Shown piece by piece: positions 1 to 11,639 of a stretch of DNA of 64,000 nucleotides; the first letter of the stretch is position 1, and each line of letters starts with the position of its first letter. This DNA is from Ischnura elegans. Taxonomy: Eukaryota > Arthropoda > Insecta > Odonata > Coenagrionidae. The position numbers and the translations under genes were made by a program. The notes beneath the pieces are model-generated. The model was not told where the DNA came from, did not search any database, and worked only from the letters and a program-made list of their open reading frames with translations. The DNA lies in assembly GCF_921293095.1 (NCBI RefSeq), contig NC_060246.1:110960941-111024940 (forward strand), in the 5' to 3' direction.

Positions 1-369
1 CATGTTGTAACCTTTCCATGTTAAAAAAGTTAAATGCCATTGGCATTTTCTGAAAAGTCTCACTTGGTTTTTATCATCTATTATGATATGGTTGGATTGA
101 GTTTTTTTTTTTGAGCCAGTGGTTTAATATCTCTTACTTTTTCTCCAATCAGGAAAAAACAGCTGATAACATCTGTGAGTTCTGTTTTCACATTTGCTCA
201 CCATGAATCCAACTTGTATGAGGTGGATTATGACTCACCCATCTATTATTATTTTTACGTTTTTGTGGTTTATTACGTGTGTATAAGGGCAAAACAAGAA
301 TTTTCATTAGTATTTGCTAACTATTAAAAACAAGATACCTCGCATTCACTCTCAATTGGTAATTCAACC

Positions 370-580
370 TGTCAACCCAAACCCAAATCAGTTTTAAAGA
401 GATGAAGTTGAAGCTCCCCCTGGACTAAGCCACAGGCATGTAAGATTCACACATTCAGGGTAGGAGAGCGTCTCCCTCTCCTTGTTGGTGGAGGATTTTG
501 ATGGCCTCACCTGATATTTGAACCCAGGACCTTTGGGCTGCCAAGTACTTTACCCAGTAGGCAACCACTCTTCCCCACCT
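370..580 (-). repeat. tRNA-derived SINE candidate
   Basis: Read on the minus strand, this stretch has a tRNA-like promoter. An A-box-like segment (TTGCCTACTGGGTAAAG, near 565-550) is followed about 35 bases later by a B-box-like GGGTTCAAATATC (near 525-512). Bases 1-370 show no gene. The call rests on the box spacing only; no tail or target duplication was defined. Confidence 0.4.
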
Positions 581-2215
581 CAAGAATATGTGAAAGTTGC
601 TCTTTTTGCCTTCTTTGTGTATGTATGTAATTTACAATATTTAATATGATATTATTGTCATTGATATTATAATATTATTACAATATTTAATATACAGGGT
701 AGGTGAACCAAAATGAGCTATTACAAGGTGGATTTAAAATGAACTGATGTGAAAATAAGTGAACCCAAAGGGAATTGGGCTGGTGTGATAAACAGGGTAT
801 TGACTTCCTACCCAATTGGCCCAAACTATGGAAGAGATTTTTCAGAAAATGCCCGAAACCTACTTTAATGCCTTGATGTGGGCATTTTGGGTACAACACT
901 CCATCAGTCAGACCAGACGTTAAGCCAAAGTTCCCTTAGTGTTTTCGTTAACCCTTTCCTGCCAGTGCCTACGGTTGGAAAACATTTTCTGTGCCACGAG
1001 TAGCATAAGAATATTTTAAACCTCTCTGTGTGGAGCTCTGTTTTGGGGTGGAGTTACCCTGGCATTCTCATCCCTCCGATTTGGGACCCAACTCAACGGG
1101 GTGCCCTGCCCTTACCCTGGCCACTGGACAAGACCCTTTCACCCTATCTTAGAACGAGTCCACGGTCAACTTTTTGTGTCACCATTATTTTTTAAAAGCA
1201 AATATGAATTGCATTTGATTTTCAATACATCACTATTCTATAAGAATTACCATCATTAATTTTTTAAGTTTCTATTGTGGGGCTTAAAATGGAATTCTAG
1301 CATTAGTGAACACAAGCTACTAAGACTAGGAGTATATGAGGTATAATTTCAGGAGTCCGTTATTTGTAACAGTAAAATTTCGTTTAAATATTGCTTATGC
1401 ATGGAGCAAAACGAAAATTTATTTCAAAACATAAAAAATTGTAGTATGCAACAAAATGTATCATTGCAAAAACCATTGACAGTAAAAAATGATTCCTGCA
1501 GCAAGGATGATCATTAATGAGTGAGAGGATTTGGCTTAATTGCTGAGGAGTGGCCCTAAGGTCTTGCTGAGCTGGGTCTCAGGCCGGGCCCGAATGCATT
1601 TGACAATTGCTACCTCAGCGGTCACTTCCCTTTCCCCACATCGGCTATACCCTGATAAAAATAAACTCCACCATGGTGAGTAAAGAAAGGGTAGTAACCT
1701 TCATGGTGGGTGGTTACCCTTGCACAACCCACGCCCTACCCACCATTAAGGGTAAGGGAAGGATAGAAAAATCCTTCGTCTACCCTTCCATGGAACTCCT
1801 TCCCTTACCATCCGTCTACCCTTCCTCTACCCACCATTAAGGGTAAAGGAAGGGTAGTCTGATTAATACGTATGTGAATCAATGACTTGAGTATGGGCAC
1901 GTCCGTATTATTGATGCTCAACGTGCAACGAAACTTTGCAGGATGATCATCAAGATAGGAGAAACCGTATCACGTTCATAATAGTTGACGAGGTATTGCG
2001 CCACCACTTCACTAAAACTCCTTCGTCTACCCTTCCTTGGGACGTAGCATTTATAACTGAGGAAAATATGTCCTGAAAGTTTCTCCTCAGCTACTTTCAC
2101 CTGCTAAAGAGTATTGAGTTTTGTACAAGAATGTAAGCAGTCTTTCAAAGCAAAGATAGACAGGCTACACAACTAATCTTTAAAATTCCCTAAGGAAAGC
2201 AATAATATGCATATT

Positions 2216-2483
2216 CAGTGGCTTAGCCAACTGTGGGGTACTGGGGGGTTCGGACCCTCCGCCCCCCGAAATATAAAAACACAATCATTTTCCTTTATAA
2301 AAGAAAAAATATTGAAAAATAATGAATTAAAAAAATATTTCTTTAGCCATTGAAGTTTTTTCGATTATGAAAAGTGTTTGAATTAATTGAAAACCCATTA
2401 CTTAGTACATATCCTGTTTTTCAAAAATTTCCCCACCTGGTTTTGGACTCCCCCTACGAACGAAATTCCTGGCTACGCCACTG
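2216..2483. mobile_element. small inverted-repeat MITE (CAGTGGC...GCCACTG family)
   Basis: The ends are CAGTGGCTTAGCCA and its near-inverse TGGCTACGCCACTG. A G/C-rich terminal part (ggggggttcggaccctccgc) encloses an AT-rich core. Similar ends recur at 20384-20510, 50710-50945 and near 54300-54451. Non-coding. Confidence 0.5.
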
Positions 2484-2756
2484 TACACAATAGGTAGTTT
2501 TTATAATTGTGTGAAAAAAGCACATTTAGAAGTTCTTTCATTAACATTTTTAGGATGTAACCTATTTGTGTGGCTGGCAATGAGACATCGCGAGAGTGAT
2601 GTTCGATATTTGAATGCCGATCTTATTTTCTGAAACGAAATACGTGTGGTAAAAAAAGTCACAGCTTTCTTCCACATAGGCCCGGGTGCGAATGTCATCT
2701 GTCATCTTAAGATTTTGTAGTACAAGTTTCATTGAGAAGCATTGCCTGACAAGTAC

Positions 2757-2835
2757 CATAGCTGAGGTTGCTAAAGCACTTGTTCGTCATCTTCCAATAT
2801 GTAGATTCTGGGTTCAAGACCATGTGAAGGCTAAT
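2757..2835 (+). repeat. tRNA-like SINE head or tRNA fossil
   Basis: TAGCTGAGGTTGCTAAAGC resembles a tRNA D-arm with A box. It is followed by TGGGTTCAAGACC, a B-box-like T-loop sequence. The acceptor stem does not close convincingly, so this is more likely a SINE head or decayed copy than a working tRNA gene. Confidence 0.35.
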
Positions 2836-2956
2836 TTTTTTTCTGTCTTATAATTTTAGAAATCACTGTTACAACTCATCACCATTCGTTTAATTTAGTT
2901 GCTTAGCGATTTTTTAAATTTTTATGTTATTTTATGGATTTTTAGTTTTTATATTA

Positions 2957-3400
2957 GTCCTACCCTTCCTGTACTCTTCATTGAGGCTGGCCAAACCCTT
3001 CCCCTACACTCCAGGAAGGAGAGGGCGTACCCACCAATGTTCTAAAATACCCTTCGTGTACCCTTGCTGAAGGGTATAGGAAGAGTACACCTATCCTTCC
3101 TTTACCCTTCATTGAGGCTGGCACAATCCTTCCTCTACCCTTCCCCTACACTCCAGGAAGGAGAGGGCCTACCCACCAATGTTCTAAAATACCCTTCATG
3201 TACCCTTGCTGAAGGGTATAGGAAGAGTACACCTATCCTTCCTTTACCCTTCATTGAGGCTGGCACAATCCTTCCTCTACCCTTCCCCTACACTCCAGGA
3301 AGGAGAGGGCCTACCCACCAATGTTCTAAAATACCCTTCGTCTACCCTTGCTGAAGGGTATAGGAAGGGTACACCTATCTTTCCCTTACCCTCATTGGAG
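2957..3400. repeat. 142-bp tandem repeat, about three copies
   Basis: The block starting TACCCTTGCTGAAGGGTATA recurs at about 3058, 3200 and 3342, an exact 142-base period. Copies are nearly identical, with single changes such as AAGAGTACA versus AAGGGTACA. The unit contains the internal palindrome ACCCTT...AAGGGT. It lies within the TA-flanked element. Confidence 0.8.
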
Positions 3401-3412
3401 GGTACACCCAGA

Positions 3413-3669
3413 GGCGGATACAGATGGGGGGCGCAGGGGGCGCGCGCCCCCCCTTTGCGGGGCCGCTCACATAGCCGAACATTGTAGAAACACAGTTTTA
3501 ACTTTTTTTTATCGTAATATATTGACTTAAATACGCGTATAATGAGTTTAAATAAAACTTTCTTCAACTTCGCACGTGGATTGATTAATTTCTTATCACG
3601 ATAAAAGTATAGGTAGCTCAAGATATCTTTTGCGCCCCCCCCTTGAGTATTTTCTGTATCCGCCACTGG
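3413..3669. mobile_element. inverted-repeat element with GGCGGATACAG termini
   Basis: The termini are GGCGGATACAGA and, inverted, TTCTGTATCCGCCACTG. The interior has a G/C-rich flank (ggggggcgcagggggcgcgc) and an AT-rich middle with ATCGTAATATATTGAC. A relative in opposite orientation lies at 49215-49445, sharing the ACTCAA...CTTTTATCG order and the same G/C-rich end. Non-coding, repeated family. Confidence 0.5.
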
Positions 3670-3839
3670 GTACACCTCTCCACAATGGAGGAGTTTATTT
3701 TTATCAGGGTAGCAACCTTCCCGTTGTTTGCATTGAAAAATCCATGACAGCTATGCAAGATGTTTGGTGTTCTGCATATGAAAATGCTCGACCGCTTCAC
3801 CAGAATTGGCACTCTCATTGCAGGAAAGGGTAAAGGTAA

Positions 3840-5515
3840 AATAAAACTTTTCCTATGATGCAAAAAATGAGACCATGCATAAAAAAATATGCTCTAAAGG
3901 AAGACTTCTGAATTATTTTCTAGGTATCCATAGCCAATACTTCCTCTTACTGAGGCATTACATGTTTTGATGAATTTTAAGACAGCATTTTATTTGAAAA
4001 GCAGCTTGGAAAAAACTTGGGGCAATATTCTGTATCACAATTTATATGGATAAGCTCTTGAATGTAAAGAAACATTTATACATCAATGCAATGTAGACTT
4101 GTTCGTAGTCCAGTGCTAAGAGACAGTAAGTTTGGCTTATGAACCTCTGAACAATTTTATCATTAAAACCTGAGCTTTATACAATTATCCCATGCATTTT
4201 TCAAGGCAGAATATTATTTTATCTTTTTTTGACATTTTTGAAAATAAATTTGGTAAGCGATAAAATATTAAAGCAGATCTAATTTAAGAAGGAAGTACAA
4301 GTAGTACATTTAGTGGTTGTAATGACTATGAATTTGAGCCTTTTCACCACTGAACATTTATAATTTTGACCAATAAAAATAATTCAGTGATAATCCTCAA
4401 AATATAATGATAAATACTGAAATTTCTTTTTGAATAAGTATATGTACAAACGTAGCAACAATAATAGTGCTTACCAAGAAAAGACTGTTTTGAATTAAAT
4501 ATTATCTTGCCGTAACAGTAAATTCAAATTGCGGGTGATTCCCGTAAAAGTTATCACCATGGCTAGTCCCGGTATACTTTAAAACTTGAATTAAATATGT
4601 TAAATATAGTTTTAGATCGGATGACAGATACCTTTTGTTTTGTGTACTGCAAAACTCCTGTCCTCATAGTGTTAAAGTAGTTTAGCCTAGTAATGCATTT
4701 TCTCTTAACTTTAAAATTAAAAATTCCAAAAGTTTCCATCCATTTTTCATGAGTTAGTGATGTAATAAAATTTCTGTTTCATTCAGCCATTCAGAGACAC
4801 TCGATCCTTGACAAAAAGAATTACTCATTAAGAGATTTAATGGCAACCAATCACATGAGATGGATATGCAGGGTCGAGAAGTAGCGAACAAGCATTGAGC
4901 CACTCGGCAATAGTCAGTAATGCCATGAACATGGCAGTGAAAGGGGTAAGCCCATCGATAATCTGCAGTGAATAGCTCTAGAAGTTGTTAGCGGAGTGAA
5001 AACCACAGGTCTCTTGGTTTTTCAAACTATTGCAATCAACAATAATCAAAAGAAAGTGAACGAACCCATTCACATTATTTACTTTTATCGTGCAGAACTG
5101 CCATAGATTTCCACTCAAAGGGAGAAAACATACTGGATGCATAACTGTGGAAACCATTAAAAATTAGGAAAATGAGTCATAGCAGGAATGAGTATGTAAA
5201 CTTTGTAATGACCATAGATTTATTTCGGCCTCACATAACACGTTTCACCACACAGAGGTATAATCATATGCACAAATTCTGAAATAAATCAGTGGAACTT
5301 AAAAAGTTAACTTATTTAATCATTAATATCCAATATTTCCACCATGTAACACCTGAAAAAAATCAATTTTATGATTTATAGCATGAATCTTTCTAAATTT
5401 TTTGGACAACGATTATACTTCCAAGCATGGGAAATATGTAACCAGGGCTATAACCTCACTCCTCAGTAATATATGTAACCATGCGACAGTCAAGACTTGA
5501 GTTTTTAAATTCTCA
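3840..5515. other. AT-rich intergenic stretch, no gene seen
   Basis: No convincing reading frame, splice pattern or RNA gene is visible. The only recognisable item is a roughly 65-base segment at 4528-4592 (GCGGGTGATTCCCGTAAAAG... to ...TACTTTAAA) that recurs at 40437-40497. Confidence 0.6.
4528..4592. repeat. interspersed 65-bp segment, copy 1
   Basis: The core GTTATCACC...GGCTAGTCCC, with flanking GCGGGTGA and ACTTTAAA, is shared with 40437-40497 at high identity. It is probably part of a longer SINE-like repeat whose borders I cannot see. Confidence 0.5.
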
Positions 5516-5520
5516 AATAT

Positions 5521-5720
5521 GAGGCTTGCTCAGAAATTACACACACGAAAGAGTGATATTTCAACTACACACCTTATTTTTCCACATAATCTCTGATCCA
5601 TTCTATTGCCTTCCTCCAGCACAAAACAAGGATGTGTTTGCCCCGTTGGTACCAAATGCTTGTTCTGGTCCCCTACTACTGAACCGCCTTTCGATGCCTT
5701 CGTCCTCCTAGTCTAGCGAC
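5521..5720 (-). pseudogene. mariner-type transposase C-terminal remnant
   Basis: On the minus strand a short frame ending at a stop at 5576-5578 reads WRKAIEWIRDYVEK. This resembles the aromatic/charged tail of Tc1/mariner transposases. Upstream sequence is too damaged to follow. DNA around 5790-5990 may belong to the same dead copy. It directly abuts the TTAA element that starts at 6068. The family call rests on a short peptide only. Confidence 0.3.
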
Positions 5721-6208
5721 TGACTTTACTCCTATTGACAGCAGATACTCCACAACTTTGCACAAACGTTTTTAAATATTCTGAATGGTTTATTTCTCTG
5801 CGGTGAGACATTCAATGATGGCACCCTACCTGCAACATACACCACTTACAGATGCCATTTTGAAACGGTCCTACAGACTCCCTATCAATCGTAGGAGTCA
5901 TAAATTTTGCGTGGGCGCACATGAAACTTCAGATAATGCATATGTGACATTTCGCATTCACACCATAGTGGTGCATAAATCCCCGGGGAAACCCTCGTAC
6001 ATTCAATTCTGTAAGGGTATCCATTCCTCAGACTCATCTTCTGAGGAACCACGTTGAGAGAATGCATTTAACCATTCCCTGTCGGTGTCTACAATTGGAA
6101 AACGTTTTCCGTGCTACAAGTAGTATGAGAATATTTTAAACCTCTCTGTACAGAGCTCTTTTTTGGGGTGGAGTTACCCTCATGTTTTCGTCCCTAAGAT
6201 TTGGGACC

Positions 6209-8041
6209 TTCTTCTGGATGATTGTTGAGGTAATCTTCTATCTCTTTGTATCCCCGTTCATCGGATGGGGTGGGGATTAATCGTTTTCTTTGGGGAGACG
6301 TTCTTTCCTCCGCCCTGACGTGTTTCCTTTTTGTTTGGCCTTGCACTTGAGAGAGGCTAGTTGGTGCGTGCGGGTTGTTTGTTTGATGATCTTCCGTTGC
6401 TGCTTCGGTGGCGTGGGAATCAAGATTATGGTCTGTGGCAACTAATTCGTCCGAGGAGGGGTTTTTTGCGGCGTGTTGCGTGGGTAAAGGTAGCGGGGTG
6501 GAGTGAGAAGTCTTGGTCTCGGGGGGCGTGTCGCTGCCGTCATTTTTTTCATGATTGGCAACGTCCGCTTCCTCGGTGGGGTGAGGAGGGAGAGGAATTG
6601 GGGTGATAATATTTTTTTTCGGCGCTATGATTTGGTGATCTGCACCTCCGGGGGTGGGGGTCTTAAGTGATGCGGCCGGCGCGTCATTATTATGTTGTTT
6701 TTTGCCGTTGTTTATGCGAGGGTTAAAATTCGCCCTGCTTTCCCTTGCCTGGTCGAGATTGGCCTTGCAGGCGGAGGCAAAATGTCCGTCTTCGTTGCAT
6801 CTAAAGCACCGAGGGTCATTAAAGTTGAAGAAAATTCGGTGCTTGGCGGGGCCGAAATCCAAGAGCAGCGACTCGGGTACAATCACACCTTCCCGACGTA
6901 CGATGAAGACCTGCTTCCTCCACGACTCGACGTGGCTTAGATCATCTTTTTTTATTCCCACGCCCAGGGTGGTGACGGGGCTCACGACTCTTCCTATTTG
7001 GGAGATAATTTCCAACAAATCGGGAATCGGGAATTCTGGGGGCACGTTTGAGACGACTAGCCGCTCCACTTGCTGAACCATGCGGTTCGCAATTAAAAAA
7101 TTATTCATTATGGTGAGACCACCTTTATTCATCATGAAGTCGTTTAAAATGTCTTCATTCGTCAAATAGAAACAAACGCGATCCCCTGGAAGTTTTGTGG
7201 CGTGCGTTATCTGTCTCCCGCCCACCTCTTCGGCCATCGCCTAGATGTATTGGGCTATGGGAACGCCTGGGAGGCCGTTGAAAATAATTCCCGTCTTCCT
7301 TGTGGGGCCCGATTTCAATGGTATTATTTTTTTCGTTACGAATTTAAAAGGTTGGGGTGGGTTATCGCCGTTGCTTTGGGCTTGTCGATTTTCTTTCCCT
7401 CCCGTCACCCGCGCGTAGCTGACTAACGGTCTGCCCCGTTGGGGTGCGTCGCTAATGCTCGCGGCTTCGCCTTCGCATCGAATAGGGTCCGCCCCGCTTA
7501 CCGCACTCGATCCCCCTCCCCTTGCGCTCGCCGCGAGCGAGCGTGGCCTCGTCTCAGCTGAAGAGGTGATTTCCCCCTCCCTCGTCGCCTGAGTAATGGG
7601 GAAAGCGGTGTCCGGGGGACGGTTTACGTCACGGGCATCGGAACTTTGAGTATCTATGGCTCCACCACTTGCATGGACAAATGAATTATGAATTCCGTAA
7701 TTAATTTCGGTCGGTGAAACTTTGCCAGTGATAGAAGAGAAAGGGAGTGAGCGGACACCGATAGTTGTCGGAATGCGCCTTACTGTGGTAGTTAAAATAC
7801 CGCCTTCGCGGCGTAATACTGTCGTCGGCGATTTTATTTCGTCATTTAGTGACTCCAGGGATAATGACAGATTACGTGAACTTCTGTAATTAATCGGAGG
7901 GGCTGTAGTGGCAACCTGAGCATGTCTCTGACGTGACGACGGAGCACTTCTTACCCTCCTATCGTTAGTCGTGTCGCCGAGTTGACTGGAAGACGTAGAC
8001 ATCCTCGTTGGTGAATGCGGTGGGCTGATCATCTTCGACAT
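6209..8041 (-). pseudogene. LINE ORF1 (RNA-binding, CCHC knuckle), amber-interrupted and 3'-truncated
   Basis: ORF1 proteins coat LINE RNA and help form the transposition particle. The start chosen is the first ATG in a long open frame (MSKMISPPHS); the frame itself is open back to 8239. The N-terminal half is Ser/Thr/Arg-rich and probably disordered. It ends FNGLPGVPIAQYI, then a single TAG at 7241-7243, then the same frame continues AMAEEVGGRQITHATKL. The distal half carries an RRM-like segment (VERLVVSNVPPEFPIPDLLE) and one zinc knuckle, CFRCNEDGHFASAC (CX2CX4HX4C), followed by a low-complexity Pro/Thr/His tail. The frame runs into flanking DNA at 6208 (HPEEG, then host PKS-stop). The amber codon may be a simple decay mutation. 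Confidence 0.65.
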
Positions 8042-8408
8042 AATGTCTGGTGAGCTGAAAATTGCAGTATATCCGATACAATTGTTGTCTCGATGTGAAA
8101 AAAAGAGCACTTTGCTGGTCTTCTCGTTTCCTCTCTCACCGACTCCGAGGTGTCGGCGAGGATGGGTAATGAAACGGGATCCAAGATTTGACGAGAGTGT
8201 TTTTGAGTCACTTTTCGGTGAAATTAAGCACTTATTCAATTAAAAATTGAACACTAGGGTTGCGTGAGGTATCCCGCAACGAAAAACAGCTATTCCGAAG
8301 CACTCACAGAAAAAAAACTTCGCAAATACTCCGATAGAAACACTTGAAAGTGATGAGCTCGGGAGCGCAGTCGAAACACGTCCGCTCTGCTCGGCGTCTC
8401 AAGTTGTT
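8042..8408 (-). other. LINE leader between minisatellite and ORF1
   Basis: This is non-repetitive DNA immediately 5' of ORF1 on the minus strand. It contains GTTGCGGGATACCTCACGCAAC (near 8281-8260), whose ends GTTGCG and CGCAAC can pair as a hairpin. Probably 5' UTR of the retroelement; no promoter motif is certain. Confidence 0.45.
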
Positions 8409-8987
8409 GTTGTTGTCTATGAAAATGTTGTCGTTGAAAATGTTGTCGTTGAAAATGTTGTCGTTGAATATGTTGTCGTTGAAAATAATGTCGTTGAAAA
8501 TGTTGTCGTTGAAAATGTTGTCGTTGAAAATGTTGTCGTTGAAAATGTTGTCGCTGAAAATGTTGTCGTTGAAAATGTTGTCGTTGAAAATTTTGTCGTT
8601 GAAAATGTTGTCGTTGAAAATGTAGTCGTTGAAAATGTTGTCGTTGAAAATGTTGTCGTTGAAAATGTTGTCGTTGAAAATGTTGTCGTTGAAAATGTTG
8701 TCGTTGAAAATGTTTTCGTTGAAAATGTTGTCGGTTAAAATGTTGTCGTTGAAAATGTTGTCGTTGAAAATGTTGTCGTTGAAAATGTTGTCGTTGAAAA
8801 TTTTGTCGTTGAAAATGTTGTCGTTGAAAATGTTGTCGTTGAAAATGTTGTCGTTGAAAATGTTGTCGTTGAAAATGTTGTCATTGAAAATGTTGTCGTT
8901 GAAAATGTTGTCGTTGAAAATGTCGTTGAAAATGTTGTTGTTGTTGTTGTTATTGTTTTTGTTGTTGTTAATGTTGTTGTTGGTGTT

Positions 8988-9028
<41 letters not shown>

Positions 9029-11190
9029 GGTGTGAAAATGTTGTTGTTGAAAATGTAGTCGTTGAAAATGTTGTCGTTGAAAATGCTGTCGTTGAAAATG
9101 TTGTCGTTGAAAATGTTGTCGTTGAAAATGTTGTCGTTGAAATTGATTTCGTTGAAAATGTTGTCGTTGAAAATGTTGTCGTTGAAAATGTTGTCGTTGA
9201 AAATGTTGTCGTTGAAAATGTTGCCGTTGAAAATGTTGTCGTTAAAAATGTTGTAGTTGAAAATGTTGTCGTTGAAAATGTTGTCGTTGAAAATGTTGTC
9301 GTTGAAAATGTTTTCATTGAAAATGTTGTCGTTGAAAATGTTGTCGTTGAAAATGTTGTCGTTGAAAATGTTGTCGTTGAAAATGTTGTCGTTGAAAATG
9401 TTTTCGTTGAAAAATTTGTCGTCGAAAATGTCCGTGAAAATGTTGTCGTTGAAAATGTTGTCGTTGAAAATGTTGTCGTCGAAAATATTGTCGTCGAAAA
9501 TGTTGTCGTTGAAAATGTTGTCGTTGAAAATTTTGTCGTTGAAAATGTTGTCGTTGAAAATGTTGTCGATGAAAATGTTGTCGATGAAAATGTTGTCGTT
9601 GAAAATGTTGTCGTTGAAAATGTTGTCGTTGAAAATGTTGTCCTTGAAAATGTTGTCGTTGAAAATGTTGTCGTTGAAAATGTTGTCGTTAAAAATGTTG
9701 ACTTTAAAAATGTTGTCGTTGAAAATGTTGTCGCTGAAAATGTTGTCGTTGAAAATGTTGTTGTTGAAAATGTTGTCGTTGAAAATGTTGTTGTTGAAAA
9801 TGTTGTCGTTGAAAATGTTGTCGTTGAAAATGTTGTCGTTGAAAATGTTGTCGTTGAAAATGTTTTCCTTGAAAATGTTGTCGGTTAAAATGTTGTCGTT
9901 GAAAATGTTGTCGTTGAAAATGTTGTCGTTGAAAATGTTGTCGTTGAAAATGTTGTCATTGAAAATGTTGTCGTTGAAAATGTTGTCGTTGAAAATGTTG
10001 TCGTTGAAAATGTTGTTGTTGAAAATGTTGTTGTTGTAATTGTTTTTGTTGTTGTTGTTTTTGTTGTTGTTAATGTTGTTGTTGGTGTTTTGTTGTTGTT
10101 GTTGTTGGTGTTGTTGTTGTAGTTGTTATTGTTGAAAATGTTGTTGTTGAAAATGTTGTCGTTGAAAATGTTGTCGATGAAAATGTTGTCTTTGAAAATG
10201 TTGTCGTTGAAAATGTTGTCAATGAAAATGTTGTCGTTGAAAATGTTGTCGTTGAAAATGTTGTCGTTGAAAATGTTGTCGTTGAAAATGTTGTCGTTGA
10301 AAATTTTGTCGTTGAAAATGTTGTCGTTGAAAATGTTGTCATTGAAAAAGTTGTGGTTGAAAATGTTGTCGTTGAAAATGTTGTCGTTGAAAATGTTGTC
10401 GTTGAAAATGTTGTCGTTGAAAATGTAGTCGTTGAAAAGTTGTCGTTGAAAATGTTGTCGTTGAAAATGTTTTCGTTGAAAATTTTGTCGTTGAAAATGT
10501 TGTCGTTGAAAATGTTTTCGTTGAAAATGTTGTCGTTGAAAATGTTGTCGTTAAAAATGTTGTCGTTGAAAATGTTGTCGTTGAAAATGTTGTCGTTGAA
10601 AATGTTGTCATTGAAAAAGTTGTGGTTGAAAATGTTGTCGTTGAAAATGTTGTCGTTGAAAATGTTGTCGTTGAAAATGTTGTCGTTGAAAATGTAGTCG
10701 TTGAAATGTAGTCGTTGAAAAGTTGTCGTTGAAAATGTTGTCGTTGAAAATGTTTTCGTTGAAAATTTTGTCGTTGAAAATGTTGTCGTTGAAAATGTTG
10801 TCGTTGAAAATGTTGTTGTTGAAAATGTTGTCGTTGAAAATGTTGTCGTTGAAAATGTTGTCGTTGAAAATGTTGTCGTTGAAAATGTTGTCGTTGAAAA
10901 TGTTGTCGTTGAAAATGTAGTCGTTGAAAATGTTGTCGTTGAAAATGTTGTCGTTGAAAATGTTGTCGTTGAAAATGTTGTCGTTGAAAATGTTGTCGTT
11001 GAAAATGTAGTCGTTGAAAATGTTGTCGTTGAAAATGCTGTCGTTGAAAATGTTGTCGTTGAAAATGTTGTCGTTGAAAATGTTGTCGTTGAAAATGTTT
11101 TCGTTGAAAATGTTGTCGCTGAAAATGTTGTCGTTAAAAATGTTGTCGTTGAAAATGTTGTCGTTGAAAATGTTGTCGTTGAAAATGTTG
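8409..11190. repeat. 15-bp minisatellite (GTTGAAAATGTTGTC)n, about 185 units
   Basis: The consensus 15-mer repeats for nearly 2.8 kb with sparse single-base changes. Because 15 is a multiple of 3, several frames stay open for hundreds of codons (LKMLS, VENVV, TTFST, FNDNI); these are not genes. Two (TTG)n-rich cores lie at about 8932-9030 and 10017-10132, giving a higher-order period near 1.1 kb. A shorter period of about 270-280 bases is seen at 10330-10770, where variant units ATTGAAAAAGTTGTGG and GTTGAAAAGTTGTC recur in the same order. It lies between the LINE 3' tail and the LINE leader. Confidence 0.95.
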
Positions 11191-11639
11191 TTTATTATTA
11201 TTATTATTCTATGGGCGGTTTTTTTTAAAGGTTTTATAAGTTTTTCGTCGTCACCTTGGTTTATTTCTCAATAAAATCATCATTTTCAGTCATTATTCTT
11301 TTTGCATCTCTTCACCGCCTTTACACTCTCCGAAGGGGAGGGCCGCGCACAGGGGAGGTCCGCCGAAGGGGCTGGTTACCGCAACCTTGGACCCCATCCC
11401 TCCGCGCATGTGGCCTCCCCTTCCGAGTGGTTAATGCCTCCGTGTGGTTCCGCCCTTGTTACTTCATTCTTTCTTCTCTATGGCGCCATCTTCACTTTTA
11501 AAATTGTGTCCCCTGACTCCGTTTCTTCCACTTCAGAAAAAACACCGCTCTGACACCACAAGTCAATAAAAGATTTTGTGTCGCCCTTGCATTTATGATA
11601 TATATACTCCCTCCTGATTCTTCTTTCGATTCTTTTTTT
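11191..11639 (-). other. LINE 3' untranslated region and AAT-rich tail
   Basis: Downstream of the ORF2 stop (minus strand) there is GC-rich non-coding DNA, then AATAAACCAAGG near 11273-11262 and the tail AATAATAATAATAATAAAC at about 11209-11190. Simple A-rich tails are typical of LINE 3' ends. The minisatellite starts directly after the tail. Confidence 0.5.

Larger units (their letters stand above)
1650..3709. mobile_element. TA-flanked inverted-repeat element nested in the piggyBac-like copy
   Basis: The termini are inverted copies of CCCTGATAAAAATAAACTCC, flanked by TA on both sides (1648-1649 and 3710-3711). This fits a Tc1/mariner/pogo-type MITE. Inside are TACCCTTCC-rich DNA, 142-bp tandem repeats, an inverted-repeat insert (2216-2483) and a CCGCCACTG-type insert (3413-3669). 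There is no coding region; the open frames in it come from the tandem repeats. Confidence 0.55.
948..3834. mobile_element. piggyBac-like non-autonomous element, copy 1
   Basis: The left end is TTAA followed by CCCTTTCCTGCCAGTGCC. The right end, reverse-complemented, begins CCCTTTCCTGCAATGAGAG at 3830. TTAA targets and CCCTTT-type termini are characteristic of piggyBac-like elements. The right flank reads TAAA instead of TTAA, so one side has mutated. Bases 952-1330 match both flanks of the LINE at 6209-14952, so this copy shows that site without the LINE. No transposase is seen. A second element is nested at 1650-3709. Confidence 0.6.

Noticed and set aside
2757-2835. A functional tRNA gene
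   Set aside because: A- and B-box-like parts are present but the acceptor stem does not close; better read as SINE.
3064-3487. Overlapping frames of about 95 codons
   Set aside because: They follow the 142-bp tandem repeat and are shifted copies of one another.
8409-11190. CRISPR-like array
   Set aside because: The units are contiguous 15-mers with no unique spacers, in a eukaryotic LINE context.
8304-11274. Long open frames of up to 419 codons in the minisatellite, both strands
   Set aside because: They translate only the 15-base repeat (LKMLS, VENVV, TTFST) and exist because the period is divisible by three.
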